Virus record (IMG/VR): IMGVR_UViG_3300046714_000420
Span: 1-48,603 of that record
DNA from: a virus
Reading direction: 5' to 3' (one strand)
DNA length: 48,603 nucleotides
In this document: piece after piece, positions 31,978 to 41,259 of the stretch
How positions within the stretch are numbered: the stretch's first letter is position 1
How the letters are laid out: each line of letters starts with the position of its first letter
The notes under the pieces: model-generated
What the model was told of the DNA's origin: nothing
Database searches by the model: none
What the model saw: the letters and a program-made list of their open reading frames with translations, nothing else
Position numbers and translations under genes: made by a program

Positions 31978-33267
31978 ATGTCGGACATTACGTTTGCAAC
32001 GAATTTCCTCAACATCTCGTATGTCGAGGGCGATCTCGCCCATCAAGCTAGCGTCCGCGCCAACCCGTCGATCAAGCTCTTCCAGATCAAGGAAGCCGGC
32101 GGCGCGTCCGTAGAGTCCCGGTTCATGCTCCGCGGTGCGGCTGGCATGAGCGGCAACCTCACCGACGCTCAGGCCATCGCGGCGCAAAACAAGAACGGTC
32201 GGCACTACCGCTGGCAAGTCCCGTTCGGCAAGACGCGCGGCTCGTTCCGCGTCCCCTACGAGGACATCATCCAGTCCAAGCTCTCCGAGGCCGCAGAGGC
32301 GCAAGCCCTCGAGCTCGAGATGGAGAAGGGCCTCGCCGAGTGCGGGAGCAAGCTGGTCCAGCTGCTCTTTGGGCGCTCGGGTTTGGCAGGCGGTCTCGGC
32401 ACCTACGTCGAGACGGCATCGAGCCCCTACCCGACGTTTGCGATCCGGTTCACGGATCCATCGGATGCGCGCAATTTTCAGCCCGGTGACAACGTGGTCA
32501 TCGCCGCCGGCACGGGCGAGTCGTCGCAGTCCCTCGTGGGGGACGTCGGCTATGTGCTCGACGCCGACGTGGAAGACGGCTTCATCCGGGTTGCGGCTCT
32601 CGCCGATCCGGAGACGGCAGCCAACCCCGGCGGTTGGGTGGGCGGCACCGCCTACTATGTCTTCAACCTCGGGCTCACGGGCAACGGCGAGCAAGAGGAC
32701 ATCATCGTCCCCTTGGAGGCCTACCTCCCTAGCTCGCGCGCGAACGACACTTTCCTCGGGGTAGCCCGGTCGGACTCGGCCACGCTCTCTGGGGCACGCC
32801 TCAGCTCGAACGAGGCCGTCGGCAGCATCGTCGCACGGGTGAAGCGCCTCATCGCCAAGATGCGGTCGCGCTACACCGACATGGCCAAGGGCGCGACCAA
32901 GTGCGTTCTGAACGCCGAGGACTTCGGCACGGCGGACGAGGAACTGACCGCTCAGCTGCAGCGCTCGCCGGCGACCAAGACCGAGGACGGCTTCATGTCG
33001 ATCACGATCAACACCGCCAACGGCGCCACCGAGTTGATCAGCGAGCCATACAAGAACAAGGGCTCGGGGTTCATTCTGTCGCCCGATTCGCTGAAGCTCT
33101 ACTCGGCCCTGGGCGGCGGCAAGCTGCTCGATCTGGTGAAATTCCCCGGCGGGCAGGTCACTCGATCCATGGAAGGGTCGAACGATTTCGAGGTGAGGAC
33201 GTTCTCGTCCCTCGCCAACACCATCGGCTTCCCCGGGTCGCACGCGCGCGTCAACACCGCCGCCTAA
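31978..33267 (+). CDS. Major capsid protein
   Basis: 429 residues beginning SDITFATNFLNISYVEGDLA. The N-terminal region and spine-helix-like segment (SKLSEAAEAQALELEMEKGL), a variable insertion around 150-260 (GWVGGTAYYVFNLGLTGNGE) and a C-terminal beta-rich segment fit an HK97-fold coat protein. It has the best promoter and ribosome site in the window, as expected for the most abundant virion protein. Downstream genes are small structural proteins. Family assigned from size, expression signals and position. Confidence 0.7.
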   Translation: MSDITFATNFLNISYVEGDLAHQASVRANPSIKLFQIKEAGGASVESRFMLRGAAGMSGNLTDAQAIAAQNKNGRHYRWQVPFGKTRGSFRVPYEDIIQSKLSEAAEAQALELEMEKGLAECGSKLVQLLFGRSGLAGGLGTYVETASSPYPTFAIRFTDPSDARNFQPGDNVVIAAGTGESSQSLVGDVGYVLDADVEDGFIRVAALADPETAANPGGWVGGTAYYVFNLGLTGNGEQEDIIVPLEAYLPSSRANDTFLGVARSDSATLSGARLSSNEAVGSIVARVKRLIAKMRSRYTDMAKGATKCVLNAEDFGTADEELTAQLQRSPATKTEDGFMSITINTANGATELISEPYKNKGSGFILSPDSLKLYSALGGGKLLDLVKFPGGQVTRSMEGSNDFEVRTFSSLANTIGFPGSHARVNTAA

Positions 33268-33298
33268 TCTCAGGCCTCCCTGAACTGAAAGGAAGACC

Positions 33299-33691
33299 AT
33301 GAGCGGAACAGCAGGCGTGGGGACCCACGTCAAATCGAGCGGCAAGAGCGCGGACCTTTGGACCCTCGAGTATACGTACTCGGGGGCCACCGGGGAGGTC
33401 ACGCTGGACACCGCGCAGAGCGACCGGGACCCCGGCATCGCCACACCCGTCGTGGACGGGGCATCGACCGGCATCACCAACATCACCTTCCCCAAGTCCC
33501 TCCGGGCCTGGGTCATGCACTGCTCGATCGAGGCACCGACGGCGGGCACCGCCGAACAGATCGCGCGGGTGGGCGACATGAGCGCCACCGCAGGCACGTG
33601 CAACATCGTGGTCCTCTCGGACGCTCTCGCGCTCGAAGAGGGGACCCAAGACGCCCGAGTGCGGCTCACCCTGAAGCTCGAGCGCCCCTAA
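33299..33691 (+). CDS. Probable head decoration or minor structural protein
   Basis: 130 residues, almost all beta strand and Gly/Ala/Thr-rich (ADLWTLEYTYSGATGEVTLD, AWVMHCSIEAPTAGTAEQIA, VRLTLKLERP). A GAAAGGAAG ribosome site precedes it. Position right after the coat gene suggests a capsid-cementing or decoration protein. No family name can be given. Confidence 0.55.
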   Translation: MSGTAGVGTHVKSSGKSADLWTLEYTYSGATGEVTLDTAQSDRDPGIATPVVDGASTGITNITFPKSLRAWVMHCSIEAPTAGTAEQIARVGDMSATAGTCNIVVLSDALALEEGTQDARVRLTLKLERP

Positions 33692-33721
33692 CCCCCTCTC
33701 TGAACCTCTGGAGTTTTCCCC

Positions 33722-34603
33722 ATGGCTGCAACACTGACCTGGAAGACGGGCGATTTCGACCCGTACACCCGCGACCAAGCCGCGCTCTATCAAAAGCTCG
33801 CCTACGCCTTTCTCGGTGTGGGCACGGCCGCGCAGCGCGCGACGGCCCAAGCCGAAGTCCTGAAGCAACCGGACTTCAAGGCTGAGGTCCAAGCGACGAC
33901 CGACACCTCCAACCTGCAAGCCGTCGATCTCACGGACGAGGGTGTCACGTTCCCCTCCCGGACCATCCGGGAAATCCGTCTTCGGTCCTGGTGCTTGACG
34001 GACAACGACACGTATTTCTACGAGACCGTAGAGAGCGTGCTCGGCGGGACCACCCCGGTGCTGCTCGGTCAGAAAATCGTCAACGGCTGGAGCGAGCAGA
34101 ACGGCACCGCGTTCGATCTCGGCCGGGTGCACTTTGCCGCGACGATCACGGCGCTCACCACCATCACGACAATCTTCGCTTCCAAGGGCCTGGCCTTGAG
34201 CGACATCGCCAGCGGCGTCGCCGATCTCGTGGTCCCGCAAAACCGGCTCATCCTCAACAAGGGATGCACGCTCGACGCCACCCTCGTCAGCGTCACGGCC
34301 GCGGGGGTGAATGTGGCCATCAACTACACCAACCTCGACGGGCTCGGTGCGGGCACCGGCGCGGTGGTGTTCTGGGAAGGCTTCACGACGACCGACGTGC
34401 TCACCGATGACCCGAAGGTCGGCACGCGCTTGGATCTCGCGTTCGAGATCTGGCCCCCGCACAACCACCGTCTGGTCATGAACTCGAACAACGTCGAGGT
34501 GCAGGTGACGGCGGTCAACGCGAACATCAACGACGACAACCTGAAACACTACGTCGAGGTGTTCGTGGGCAAGGCCGAAAAGCAGGGGTACTCGGCGGTC
34601 TAA
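33722..34603 (+). CDS. Structural protein of unknown role
   Basis: 293 residues. Helical start (DQAALYQKLAYAFLGVGTAA), then strand-rich sequence (TFPSRTIREIRLRSWCLTDN, GRVHFAATITALTTITTIFA, NNVEVQVTAVNANINDDN). TGGAG provides the ribosome site. Followed by a strong terminator, so it ends the capsid transcription unit. Likely a virion protein; a head or tail spike base role cannot be decided. Confidence 0.55.
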   Translation: MAATLTWKTGDFDPYTRDQAALYQKLAYAFLGVGTAAQRATAQAEVLKQPDFKAEVQATTDTSNLQAVDLTDEGVTFPSRTIREIRLRSWCLTDNDTYFYETVESVLGGTTPVLLGQKIVNGWSEQNGTAFDLGRVHFAATITALTTITTIFASKGLALSDIASGVADLVVPQNRLILNKGCTLDATLVSVTAAGVNVAINYTNLDGLGAGTGAVVFWEGFTTTDVLTDDPKVGTRLDLAFEIWPPHNHRLVMNSNNVEVQVTAVNANINDDNLKHYVEVFVGKAEKQGYSAV

Positions 34604-34610
34604 GCTTTCC

Positions 34611-34660
34611 GCGGGCGGCCCCGTTTACTCGCCTTTTCTGGGCCGCCCGCGTGAATTTTT
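34611..34660 (+). terminator. Rho-independent terminator after the capsid operon
   Basis: A perfect 11-bp stem GCGGGCGGCCC (34611-34621)/GGGCCGCCCGC (34640-34650) encloses an 18-base loop and is followed by GTGAATTTTT. It separates the capsid unit from the glycosyltransferase gene. Confidence 0.85.
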
Positions 34661-34684
34661 GAAGGCGAGAGCAAAGGCGACACC

Positions 34685-35713
34685 ATGAAAATCTGCTGTA
34701 CGGTGCTACTCGGACCCGGTTCCGAGTCCATCGTTGGGAACGCGATCGCGTCGGTCAAAAATCAGGTCGACGAGTTCCTGCTCATCGAGAGCGGCGGTGG
34801 GGACGGCGCGTTCCTCGCGGCCACGGCAGCCGTCGGGGACGGGTCCCTTTGCGCGGTGCCATTCTGCTGGCTCGGAGACTACGGCGCAGCGAGGCAATTT
34901 GCGCTCGAGCAAGCCCGGCACATGGGTTTCGACTACGCGCTCACGCTCGATCCCGACGAGCGCATCGCGCTTGGCCCGGACTTTCGCGCCGTAATTGAGC
35001 GCCACCCCGAGGCGGACGTCTGGATCCTGCCCGACCGGGACACGGGATATTTCAAGGAACGGATCATCCGCACGGACACCCAAGCCTTTTGGCACGGCAA
35101 GGTCTGCGAGTTCCTCGATGGCCGAGACGTCGCCGGCTCCCGCCTTCCCGGGCACTTTTGGGAACTCCCCAAAGACGAGAGCGGGGAGCGCCGGCGCTGG
35201 GAGCGCGGGGTCACGGCCTGCACCGAGATGATCGAATCGGGGGACGACTGCTACCGCTGGAGACGCCACCGGGGAACGTGCCTCATGGGGCTCGGCAGGC
35301 AGGCAGAAGCCCGGGCGGACTATGAGGCGGCCTTGCCCCTGGCGTTGAACTCCCACGAGACGGCCTGGATGCGGTATCTGCTCTGCGAGCAGTACGTGCT
35401 CGAAGGCAGGCCCGGGGACGCGCGCGAGCTCGCGGCGAAGGGCCTCGCCGACCATGCCGGCTTCATTCCGGAGTTCGGCTGGATCCTGGCCTACACCGAC
35501 CAGGAAACCAACCCGCAGAACGCGTCGCGCTGGGCGCAGCTGGTGACCTCGGCGCCGTCCGATCGAACGCGGGTGGGCTTTCGCGGGCAGAAGTGCCAGC
35601 AGGGCGCGCGCCAGCTGTTGCAGGCTCTGCATGGTGCCCAGCCCGAGGAGCTGCCCCGCCCGGGCGTCACCGTGCGCCCGCTGCATACGCCGAGCCTGGG
35701 GGCGCTCCAGTGA
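34685..35713 (+). CDS. Family 2 (GT-A) glycosyltransferase with C-terminal TPR-like helices
   Basis: 342 residues. The N terminus (KICCTVLLGPGSESIVGNAI, then VDEFLLIESGGGDG) matches the nucleotide-sugar-binding start of GT2 enzymes. LTLDPDE (87-92) is the metal-binding DxD. Residues about 190-280 carry paired helices with TPR character (YRWRRHRGTCLMGLGRQAEA, YLLCEQYVLEGRPGDARELA). It transfers a sugar to an unknown acceptor. The next gene is an FkbM-type methyltransferase overlapping it by four bases, a common pairing for glycan assembly. Preceded by a GAAGGCGAG/AAAGGCG leader after a terminator. Confidence 0.85.
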   Translation: MKICCTVLLGPGSESIVGNAIASVKNQVDEFLLIESGGGDGAFLAATAAVGDGSLCAVPFCWLGDYGAARQFALEQARHMGFDYALTLDPDERIALGPDFRAVIERHPEADVWILPDRDTGYFKERIIRTDTQAFWHGKVCEFLDGRDVAGSRLPGHFWELPKDESGERRRWERGVTACTEMIESGDDCYRWRRHRGTCLMGLGRQAEARADYEAALPLALNSHETAWMRYLLCEQYVLEGRPGDARELAAKGLADHAGFIPEFGWILAYTDQETNPQNASRWAQLVTSAPSDRTRVGFRGQKCQQGARQLLQALHGAQPEELPRPGVTVRPLHTPSLGALQ

Positions 35714-36351
35714 CCAACATCCTCTCGCTCGGGGTAACGGTGCCGCTACAGGAGAGATTCTCGGAGGTGATCCGGGACAGTCTCACCCGAGGCAAGTATG
35801 AGCGGGCCGAGTGCGATGCGCTCGATCGCCTGTTGGTCGACGGAGACCGGGTTCTAGAACTCGGCGGTGGCCTCGGGCTCGTCGCGGTTCGGTGCGCCCG
35901 GCGTCTCGGTGCACAACGGGTCCTCACGGTCGAGGCCGATCCTCAAATGCTCCCGGTCCTCCAGGAGACCTTTCACGCCAACCACATTTATCCCGCCGTG
36001 CTCATCGGGGCCGTGAGCGCCGACGGCGGGGACCGCTGGCTCGAGCGCGCCCCGCATCTCTGGAGCACCAAGACCCATCTGGGCCACGAGGGCACCGAGC
36101 GGGTGGGCGGCACCAGGCTCTCGACCCTCATCGAGTGGCACCAGCCGACGGTGCTGGTGGTGGACATCGAGGGGGGAGAAAAGCACCTCGCCCCAACGGA
36201 ACTACCCGGGGTGCGGGCGGTGCTCATCGAGTGCCACTCGCGCGCGGACAAGCTCGCGGTCGATGAATGGCTCATCCCGCTCGGATTTGATCGGAACGGC
36301 GATACGCCGAACCGGCTGCGACTCTACGAAAGGACCCTCCATGGCTGCTGA
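35710..36351 (+). CDS. FkbM-family SAM-dependent methyltransferase
   Basis: 213 residues from GTG 35710. SAM motif I VLELGGGLG at 48-56, the acidic end of strand 2 in VLTVEADPQ (71-79), and VLVVDIEGGE near 145-155, all typical of FkbM methyltransferases. These usually O-methylate sugars or lipids. Coupled by GTGA overlap to the glycosyltransferase, it probably caps the same glycan on a virion protein or host surface polymer. A ribosome site for the following gene lies in its last codons. Confidence 0.85.
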   Translation: MTNILSLGVTVPLQERFSEVIRDSLTRGKYERAECDALDRLLVDGDRVLELGGGLGLVAVRCARRLGAQRVLTVEADPQMLPVLQETFHANHIYPAVLIGAVSADGGDRWLERAPHLWSTKTHLGHEGTERVGGTRLSTLIEWHQPTVLVVDIEGGEKHLAPTELPGVRAVLIECHSRADKLAVDEWLIPLGFDRNGDTPNRLRLYERTLHGC

Positions 36352-36604
36352 TCCCAAGATGTACGACGATATGGCCCTCGAGGAACAGGGCGAGTCCGCG
36401 GACGAAGAAGACGCGGAGAAGGCCGCGGGCGCCGAGGATCTGGACGAGACGTTCAAGATGCACGCCGAGGCGGCCGGCATGGACACGCCGGAGAAGATGG
36501 AGGCCTTCAAGATGGCGATCGAGCGCTGCGTCGATCTCCGGGACGAGAAGGCCTACGGCCCCAGTGAGGAGCCCACGGCCGACGAGGGCACGGACGAGGC
36601 CTAA
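36341..36604 (+). CDS. Small very acidic protein (87 aa)
   Basis: ATG 36341 is preceded by GAAAGGACC. The product is dominated by Asp/Glu (ALEEQGESADEEDAEKAAGA) with helical segments (MEAFKMAIERCVDLRDEKAY). Overlaps the methyltransferase end by 11 bases and the connector start by one. May be a small virion or assembly protein. No function known. Confidence 0.6.
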   Translation: MAADPKMYDDMALEEQGESADEEDAEKAAGAEDLDETFKMHAEAAGMDTPEKMEAFKMAIERCVDLRDEKAYGPSEEPTADEGTDEA

Positions 36605-37338
36605 TGCCGCTCACCCGGGCACTGTCTGCGGTCCTGAACCGCTGCGTGAAGATGGCCGACATCGTGCTCGGGTCGGACACCACTGCTCGTCACGAGACGA
36701 CCGACGCGACCAGCTACGTCAACGACAGTTACCGGGCGCTGCAGACCTTCCTCGTGACGAGGGGCTTCGATTACTACCTCGTCGAGACCTCCCTCGCGGC
36801 GCTCCCCACGTCCCGCGCGGACACTAACGAGCAGTATTCGCTCATCGACTGGCCCTCGGGGGCGGTGAGCATCAAGCGGATCGATGTCTACTCCGACGGG
36901 GAGTGGACGGAGCTCGACCGGCGGGACTGGACCACCTTGCGGAGCGAGTACCGCTCGGGGCAGGCCTCGGGGCACCGGAGGCCTCTGGTCTACGCGCCCA
37001 AGAGCCACGGCACGGTGACGACGACGACGTTCACGGCGGGCAAGATTGCGCTCGCGCCCTTCAGCTCGAACGGCACGTATAAAATCAGCTACCTGCCCGA
37101 GTGGACGGACATCACCAATACCGCCCATCTCTATCTCTTCCCGGACGAACTCTGCTGTCAGTGGCTCATCTGGGATTTCGTCGCGAAGATTTCCATCCGG
37201 GACCGCGACAAGCAAGGCCAGCACAATGATTCGGTCGTGGAACGGGCCCGGATCGAGGCCTTGATCGGTCACCACGTGCCCAGCGTCGTCGGTACGGGCC
37301 CCCTGAGCGTCCAGCGCAGTCCGAGCTACAACCGATGA
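36604..37338 (+). CDS. Head-tail connector/tail adaptor protein
   Basis: 244 residues. The N-terminal helices (AVLNRCVKMADIVLGSD, TSYVNDSYRALQTFLVTRGF) followed by strands (GAVSIKRIDVYSDGEWTELD), FSSNGTYKISYLPEW and a C-terminal helical part match the pattern of podovirus adaptor proteins (T7 gp11/P22 gp4 position). These bridge portal and tail. It directly precedes tail protein genes with four-base overlap. The assignment is by pattern. Confidence 0.55.
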   Translation: MPLTRALSAVLNRCVKMADIVLGSDTTARHETTDATSYVNDSYRALQTFLVTRGFDYYLVETSLAALPTSRADTNEQYSLIDWPSGAVSIKRIDVYSDGEWTELDRRDWTTLRSEYRSGQASGHRRPLVYAPKSHGTVTTTTFTAGKIALAPFSSNGTYKISYLPEWTDITNTAHLYLFPDELCCQWLIWDFVAKISIRDRDKQGQHNDSVVERARIEALIGHHVPSVVGTGPLSVQRSPSYNR

Positions 37339-38135
37339 CGACCCGGCATCGCAGAACCAACGTCGCCCTGCAATCGGGGTTCGATCCGCGCAGCATCCCG
37401 GAGGTGGCGGCGGGCTATTGGTGGAGCCCGCGTCAGGCAACGGGGCTCGGCACGACCGGGTTTGTCGTGCCCGAGGGCAATGGCAAGACGGTGGGCAATC
37501 TCGTGCAGCCGACGCTCGTGAACCAGCCCACGATGCTGACGGAAAACAACGGCATCCAGTTCCGAATGGTGGCCGCCGCGGGGATTCTACAAACGGCAGG
37601 CGCCGTGCAGGCGGGCTGGACGGGCGCGACCTATATGGCAGGCTGGTTCCGCGTGCCCGACGCCAGTGGCGACATCACTTCCAGCGTCGCGCTCATCACA
37701 CATTCGGCTGGCAACGGCAGCCGGCGCATGGACTTCACCGCCGTGCTCGGGACTCCAGACGCGGTGGGTGGACGCACGAGCGCGGATGGAACGGCAAGCG
37801 TGGTGCAACGGGTGTCCAACGCGGGCGTATTCGCGGGGGGAAACTGGGCCTGGGCGGAGAGAATCTTTGACCCGGCGCTCACGCTCGGAGGCAGCGCGGC
37901 AGCGGATCGAGCAAAAGTGTTTGCAAACTTTACGCTGCAGACGCCGCTCGCCGCCATGACCGTGTTGACGACATTGTTCGACGCCAGCCTGGCGATCTCG
38001 GTCGGGAGCTCCGTAGGCCTGGCGAACTCCGACACCACCGACTGGGCCGCGGCCTTCTACTGCAACGGCATCCCCTCTCTCGCCAACCGGCAACGGCTCG
38101 CCAACGGGACGAGACCCATCGCGGCGTTGCTCTGA
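37335..38135 (+). CDS. Tail protein with concanavalin/LamG-like fold
   Basis: 266 residues. GYWWSPRQAT...GFVVPEGNGKTV near the N terminus and TGATYMAGWFRVPDASGDIT in the centre follow the pattern of concanavalin-like lectin domains in phage tail proteins. These bind or cut surface glycans. No catalytic residues can be identified. ATGA overlap links it to the adaptor gene. Confidence 0.6.
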   Translation: MTTRHRRTNVALQSGFDPRSIPEVAAGYWWSPRQATGLGTTGFVVPEGNGKTVGNLVQPTLVNQPTMLTENNGIQFRMVAAAGILQTAGAVQAGWTGATYMAGWFRVPDASGDITSSVALITHSAGNGSRRMDFTAVLGTPDAVGGRTSADGTASVVQRVSNAGVFAGGNWAWAERIFDPALTLGGSAAADRAKVFANFTLQTPLAAMTVLTTLFDASLAISVGSSVGLANSDTTDWAAAFYCNGIPSLANRQRLANGTRPIAALL

Positions 38136-38156
38136 GCACCCACCACCGATAGGCCC

Positions 38157-40817
38157 ATGGCTGCCCGGTTCCGACCTCCGCGCGACGTCCCGTTCATCGG
38201 GGCGGATGCTCTCTCGCAGGCGCGCTTTAACTCGTGGCTACGGGTCGCGCTTTCGGAGATCGCCGAGGACCTGGCGCAAATCTCCGCCGTCGATCCGCCG
38301 GGCACGGTGGCGCAAGAACGGATCGAGCTGCCCGCCGGGGGCCAGCGCCGCGTCTCGCCCTCGTCCGCGGGTCTGGCGGTGGTGTTGCCGTGCCCCCAAC
38401 CGGACAACGCCGGGGCCATCTCGCGGATTTTCATCGAGAGCCCCACCGGACAGGTAACGGTGGTGGCTGCGCCGGGGACGGGACCCGACGGCAAGATCTT
38501 CCAGCCGACGATCAACGGATCATCTCGAGCGACGTTCTCTCTGCCCGGGGTGGTGACGTTCCACTCCAACGGCTCATCGGACTGGACGACACAAGTCGAG
38601 GCCCCGAGCGAGACCGCGGCCTCGGCGGCCACGACCGCGCTCGTCGATAGCCTGGCAGCTCAATACGTCCTCGGGGCGGCTCATCCGAGCCTGCCTGATG
38701 GCAGAGTCGCAACGGACTCCACCGAGATCGATGCGGTCCTCACCTCCGCCGGGGTCATTAGCTGGGCGCTGAATGTCGCCAGCGTAGTCCTCGGCAAGCT
38801 GCAGAACATCGCCACCCAGCGGCTCATCGGGCGCAACACCGCGGGATCGGGAGCGCCCGAACAAATCACCGTCCATCAGGCGCTCGACTGGATCGTTTCC
38901 GACGAGTGGGGCTTCGACGGTTCGGACGATGCCGTGTCCCTGGGCAACGTCTATCAGAAGGAGCGGACCGATAGTTTCAGCGTCTCGGCGTGGGTCAAGA
39001 CAGGTCTCCCAGCGATCACGGGAATCACGGACTTCATGGTCCTGTCGAATGTAGATTCGACGGCAAATAACCGCGGCTGGTCGCTCTATATTCACAATGA
39101 CGGGAAGCCCCATCTCAAACTGACCAACGTCATCAATACGAATGATCTCGACATCAGCGGCGATGCCGTCGCCAACGATGGTCAGCTCCACCACATCGTG
39201 GCCACCTACGGTGGTGGCAGCAGCCCCGCGAGCGTGCAGCTGTACATGGACGGGGTTTTGCTCGTCAAAACCACCATCCTCACCTCGCTAACGCAGACGA
39301 TCGTCGCGGCGGGTAACGCCCTCCGGATTGGACGGTTCGGCGCGAGCTCGAGCTTCTTCTTCCCGGGGGTCATTAGTTACGTCAGCGTCTGGGGCTCGGC
39401 GCTATCGGCAGCCAACGTCACCACGCTCTACAATTCCGGAGTGCGGGGCAACGAGGCCGCCGTCGGGACACCCCAGAGCCTGTGGAAACTCGACGCCACC
39501 GATGTGACCGGAGCGAGCGGGATCGTCGATTATGGCTCGGGGAGCTTCGAGGGCACCACAGAAGGTGGGCTCACGAACGGGGTCCGGCCAGGCTCCGTTG
39601 CCGTCCGCGGAGCGACGGACTGGGACGTCCTCCAGCCCGGAGCGAGGGGCGCGGCGCTACTGTCCACGGGCGGCAACACGGTGCCGTCTTTCGGGGCACT
39701 AGACCTCTCCGCCATCGAGCCGCAGTCCGCCAACAGCCTCCCAGCGAACGCCACCGCAAGCCAATCGGTGATGAGCGCGCTGTCCGTTGGCACCAACACG
39801 GTCGTCGGCAGAGTCGCGGGCAACATCGTGGCCGCGGCCCTGGTCAACGCGCAGGTAGACGCGGCGGCGGCCATCGCGCTCAGCAAGCTGGCGACGCAGA
39901 GCGCCAACACGGTCGTCGCCAACGCCACGAGCGGCACGGCGGTCCCGACGGCCGTTGCCGTCGGGACCAATACGGTACTCGGGCGTGTCGCGGGCAACAT
40001 CGTGGCCGCTACGCTCGTCAATGCGCAGATCGCGACCAATACGATCACCGCCACGACGCAAGCGCAGATGGTGGCCAACACCGTCAAGAGCAACGCCACC
40101 GCGGGCACGGCCAACGAATCTGATTTAGCAGTTGGCACCAACACGGTCGTCGGCAGAGTCGCGGGCAACATCGTGGCCGCGGCCCTGGTCAACGCGCAGG
40201 TAGACGCGGCGGCGGCCATCGCGCTCAGCAAGCTGGCGACGCAAGCGGCGGACTCGTTCGTTGGGAACTTCACCAATGCCGTGGCCGTGCCCACCGCGCG
40301 CGCGGGGACCTCGGTCGCCGGCACAGGTCTCACCTACACGACGGGGGGCACGCTCAGCGTCTCGGTGCCTCTGAGCGACGGCGACAAGGGAGACATCACC
40401 GTTGCGTCTAGCGGAGCGAGCTGGACGCTCGATGCAGGCACGGTGACTCCCGCCAAACTCGCCGTCCTCGCGAGCAGCATCGGCGCCGTCTTCACCATCT
40501 TTGTTACGGCCACAGCAGGCACCCCGGGCAGCGCCGACGACGTCACCATTTACTCGAGCAACGCGCCGTTTGCGTTCCGGATCCTGGATGTGACCTGGCT
40601 CGACTCGACCGCCATTGCGCTCGCCACGGTGCAGTTGCGCGATACCTCCGGCGGCGGCGGATCGGCGCTATCGAGCGCGCTCACGGCCGCGGTGACCGGC
40701 ACCGCGCGCAACAACGACACCCAGACGCGCACCGTGGCCGCCAACGGGAGCGTATTTCTGCGGCGTTCCGATCAAGGGGTGGCCGGGGATCTGGTCATCC
40801 TCGCCGTTCGGACGTAA
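38157..40817 (+). CDS. Tail fibre/spike protein with LamG domain and fibre repeats
   Basis: 886 residues. N-terminal 80 residues (RDVPFIGADALSQARFNSWL) probably anchor to the tail. Residues about 251-430 form a LamG/concanavalin domain (DSFSVSAWVKTG, LHHIVATYGGG, VQLYMDGVLL). Residues about 530-700 contain fibre repeats with VNAQVDAAAAIALSKLA, a motif common in phage tail-fibre shafts. The C terminus (about 740-886) is beta-rich and may trimerise. Two 113-bp segments of the shaft are identical. It recognises the host surface. Confidence 0.8.
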   Translation: MAARFRPPRDVPFIGADALSQARFNSWLRVALSEIAEDLAQISAVDPPGTVAQERIELPAGGQRRVSPSSAGLAVVLPCPQPDNAGAISRIFIESPTGQVTVVAAPGTGPDGKIFQPTINGSSRATFSLPGVVTFHSNGSSDWTTQVEAPSETAASAATTALVDSLAAQYVLGAAHPSLPDGRVATDSTEIDAVLTSAGVISWALNVASVVLGKLQNIATQRLIGRNTAGSGAPEQITVHQALDWIVSDEWGFDGSDDAVSLGNVYQKERTDSFSVSAWVKTGLPAITGITDFMVLSNVDSTANNRGWSLYIHNDGKPHLKLTNVINTNDLDISGDAVANDGQLHHIVATYGGGSSPASVQLYMDGVLLVKTTILTSLTQTIVAAGNALRIGRFGASSSFFFPGVISYVSVWGSALSAANVTTLYNSGVRGNEAAVGTPQSLWKLDATDVTGASGIVDYGSGSFEGTTEGGLTNGVRPGSVAVRGATDWDVLQPGARGAALLSTGGNTVPSFGALDLSAIEPQSANSLPANATASQSVMSALSVGTNTVVGRVAGNIVAAALVNAQVDAAAAIALSKLATQSANTVVANATSGTAVPTAVAVGTNTVLGRVAGNIVAATLVNAQIATNTITATTQAQMVANTVKSNATAGTANESDLAVGTNTVVGRVAGNIVAAALVNAQVDAAAAIALSKLATQAADSFVGNFTNAVAVPTARAGTSVAGTGLTYTTGGTLSVSVPLSDGDKGDITVASSGASWTLDAGTVTPAKLAVLASSIGAVFTIFVTATAGTPGSADDVTIYSSNAPFAFRILDVTWLDSTAIALATVQLRDTSGGGGSALSSALTAAVTGTARNNDTQTRTVAANGSVFLRRSDQGVAGDLVILAVRT
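39786..39898 (+). repeat. Exact 113-bp direct repeat in tail fibre gene (copy 1)
   Basis: Identical to 40131-40243, offset 345 bp (115 codons), so the reading frame is kept. Codes for residues about 544-581. A diverged third copy lies between them around 39956-40045. Confidence 0.9.
40131..40243 (+). repeat. Exact 113-bp direct repeat in tail fibre gene (copy 2)
   Basis: No mismatch to 39786-39898 by direct reading. Nucleotide identity including silent positions indicates recent duplication or gene conversion. Confidence 0.9.
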
Positions 40818-40872
40818 CCTAAATCGGAGCCGCTCGAGTGAATACCATGGGAGAGAAACGTGATGCCCACGC

Positions 40873-41178
40873 ATGAACCTGAACGACCTGTACGAGCATC
40901 GGGAGGCTATCTGCTCCGCGCTTGGCACTGGCTTACTAGCGGGGAAAACCATCTGGCGGGTCGTACGCGAGAGGAACTACTCGCGCGAGCTTTCTCGCCG
41001 CGAGCAGCACTCGAATATGTTGAGGCAGAACGAGCTTTTGAGGCTCAGCATCGAGAGGCAAAACGAGCTGTTGAGAGTTGTCTTGACGGCCTTCGCGAGC
41101 GGGGAGCCCGTCACGCTCGACGACTTGCTGAGTCACGCCGAGCGAGACTGGAGTCTGAAATCATCCAAGACGCCGTGA
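40873..41178 (+). CDS. Small coiled-coil protein after the tail fibre
   Basis: 101 residues from ATG 40873. A 9-codon mini-ORF (ATG 40847) with GGGAGAG nearby ends on an overlapping TGA, which could couple translation. N-terminal helix (YEHREAICSALGTGLLAGKT), then charged helices with Asn/Glu repeats (RQNELLRLSIERQNELLRVV). Third positions are mostly G/C, unlike the overlapping frame-3 ORF at 40863-41249. May be a small tail or fibre-assembly chaperone. Unknown family. Confidence 0.6.
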   Translation: MNLNDLYEHREAICSALGTGLLAGKTIWRVVRERNYSRELSRREQHSNMLRQNELLRLSIERQNELLRVVLTAFASGEPVTLDDLLSHAERDWSLKSSKTP

Positions 41179-41259
41179 GGGAACACCAGCGCGAGAGCGC
41201 GTTCACGATCGCTCTGCACCAGACACGCGCCGTCGTTGGCGGCGAGTAAGCGCAAGACC

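Noticed and set aside
40863-41249. ORF overlapping the 40873-41178 gene in another frame, with a better spaced ribosome site
   Set aside because: Its third positions are much poorer in G/C than those of the 40873 frame, so it is read as a shadow. A short ORF from GTG 41175 in this frame remains possible but is unsupported.
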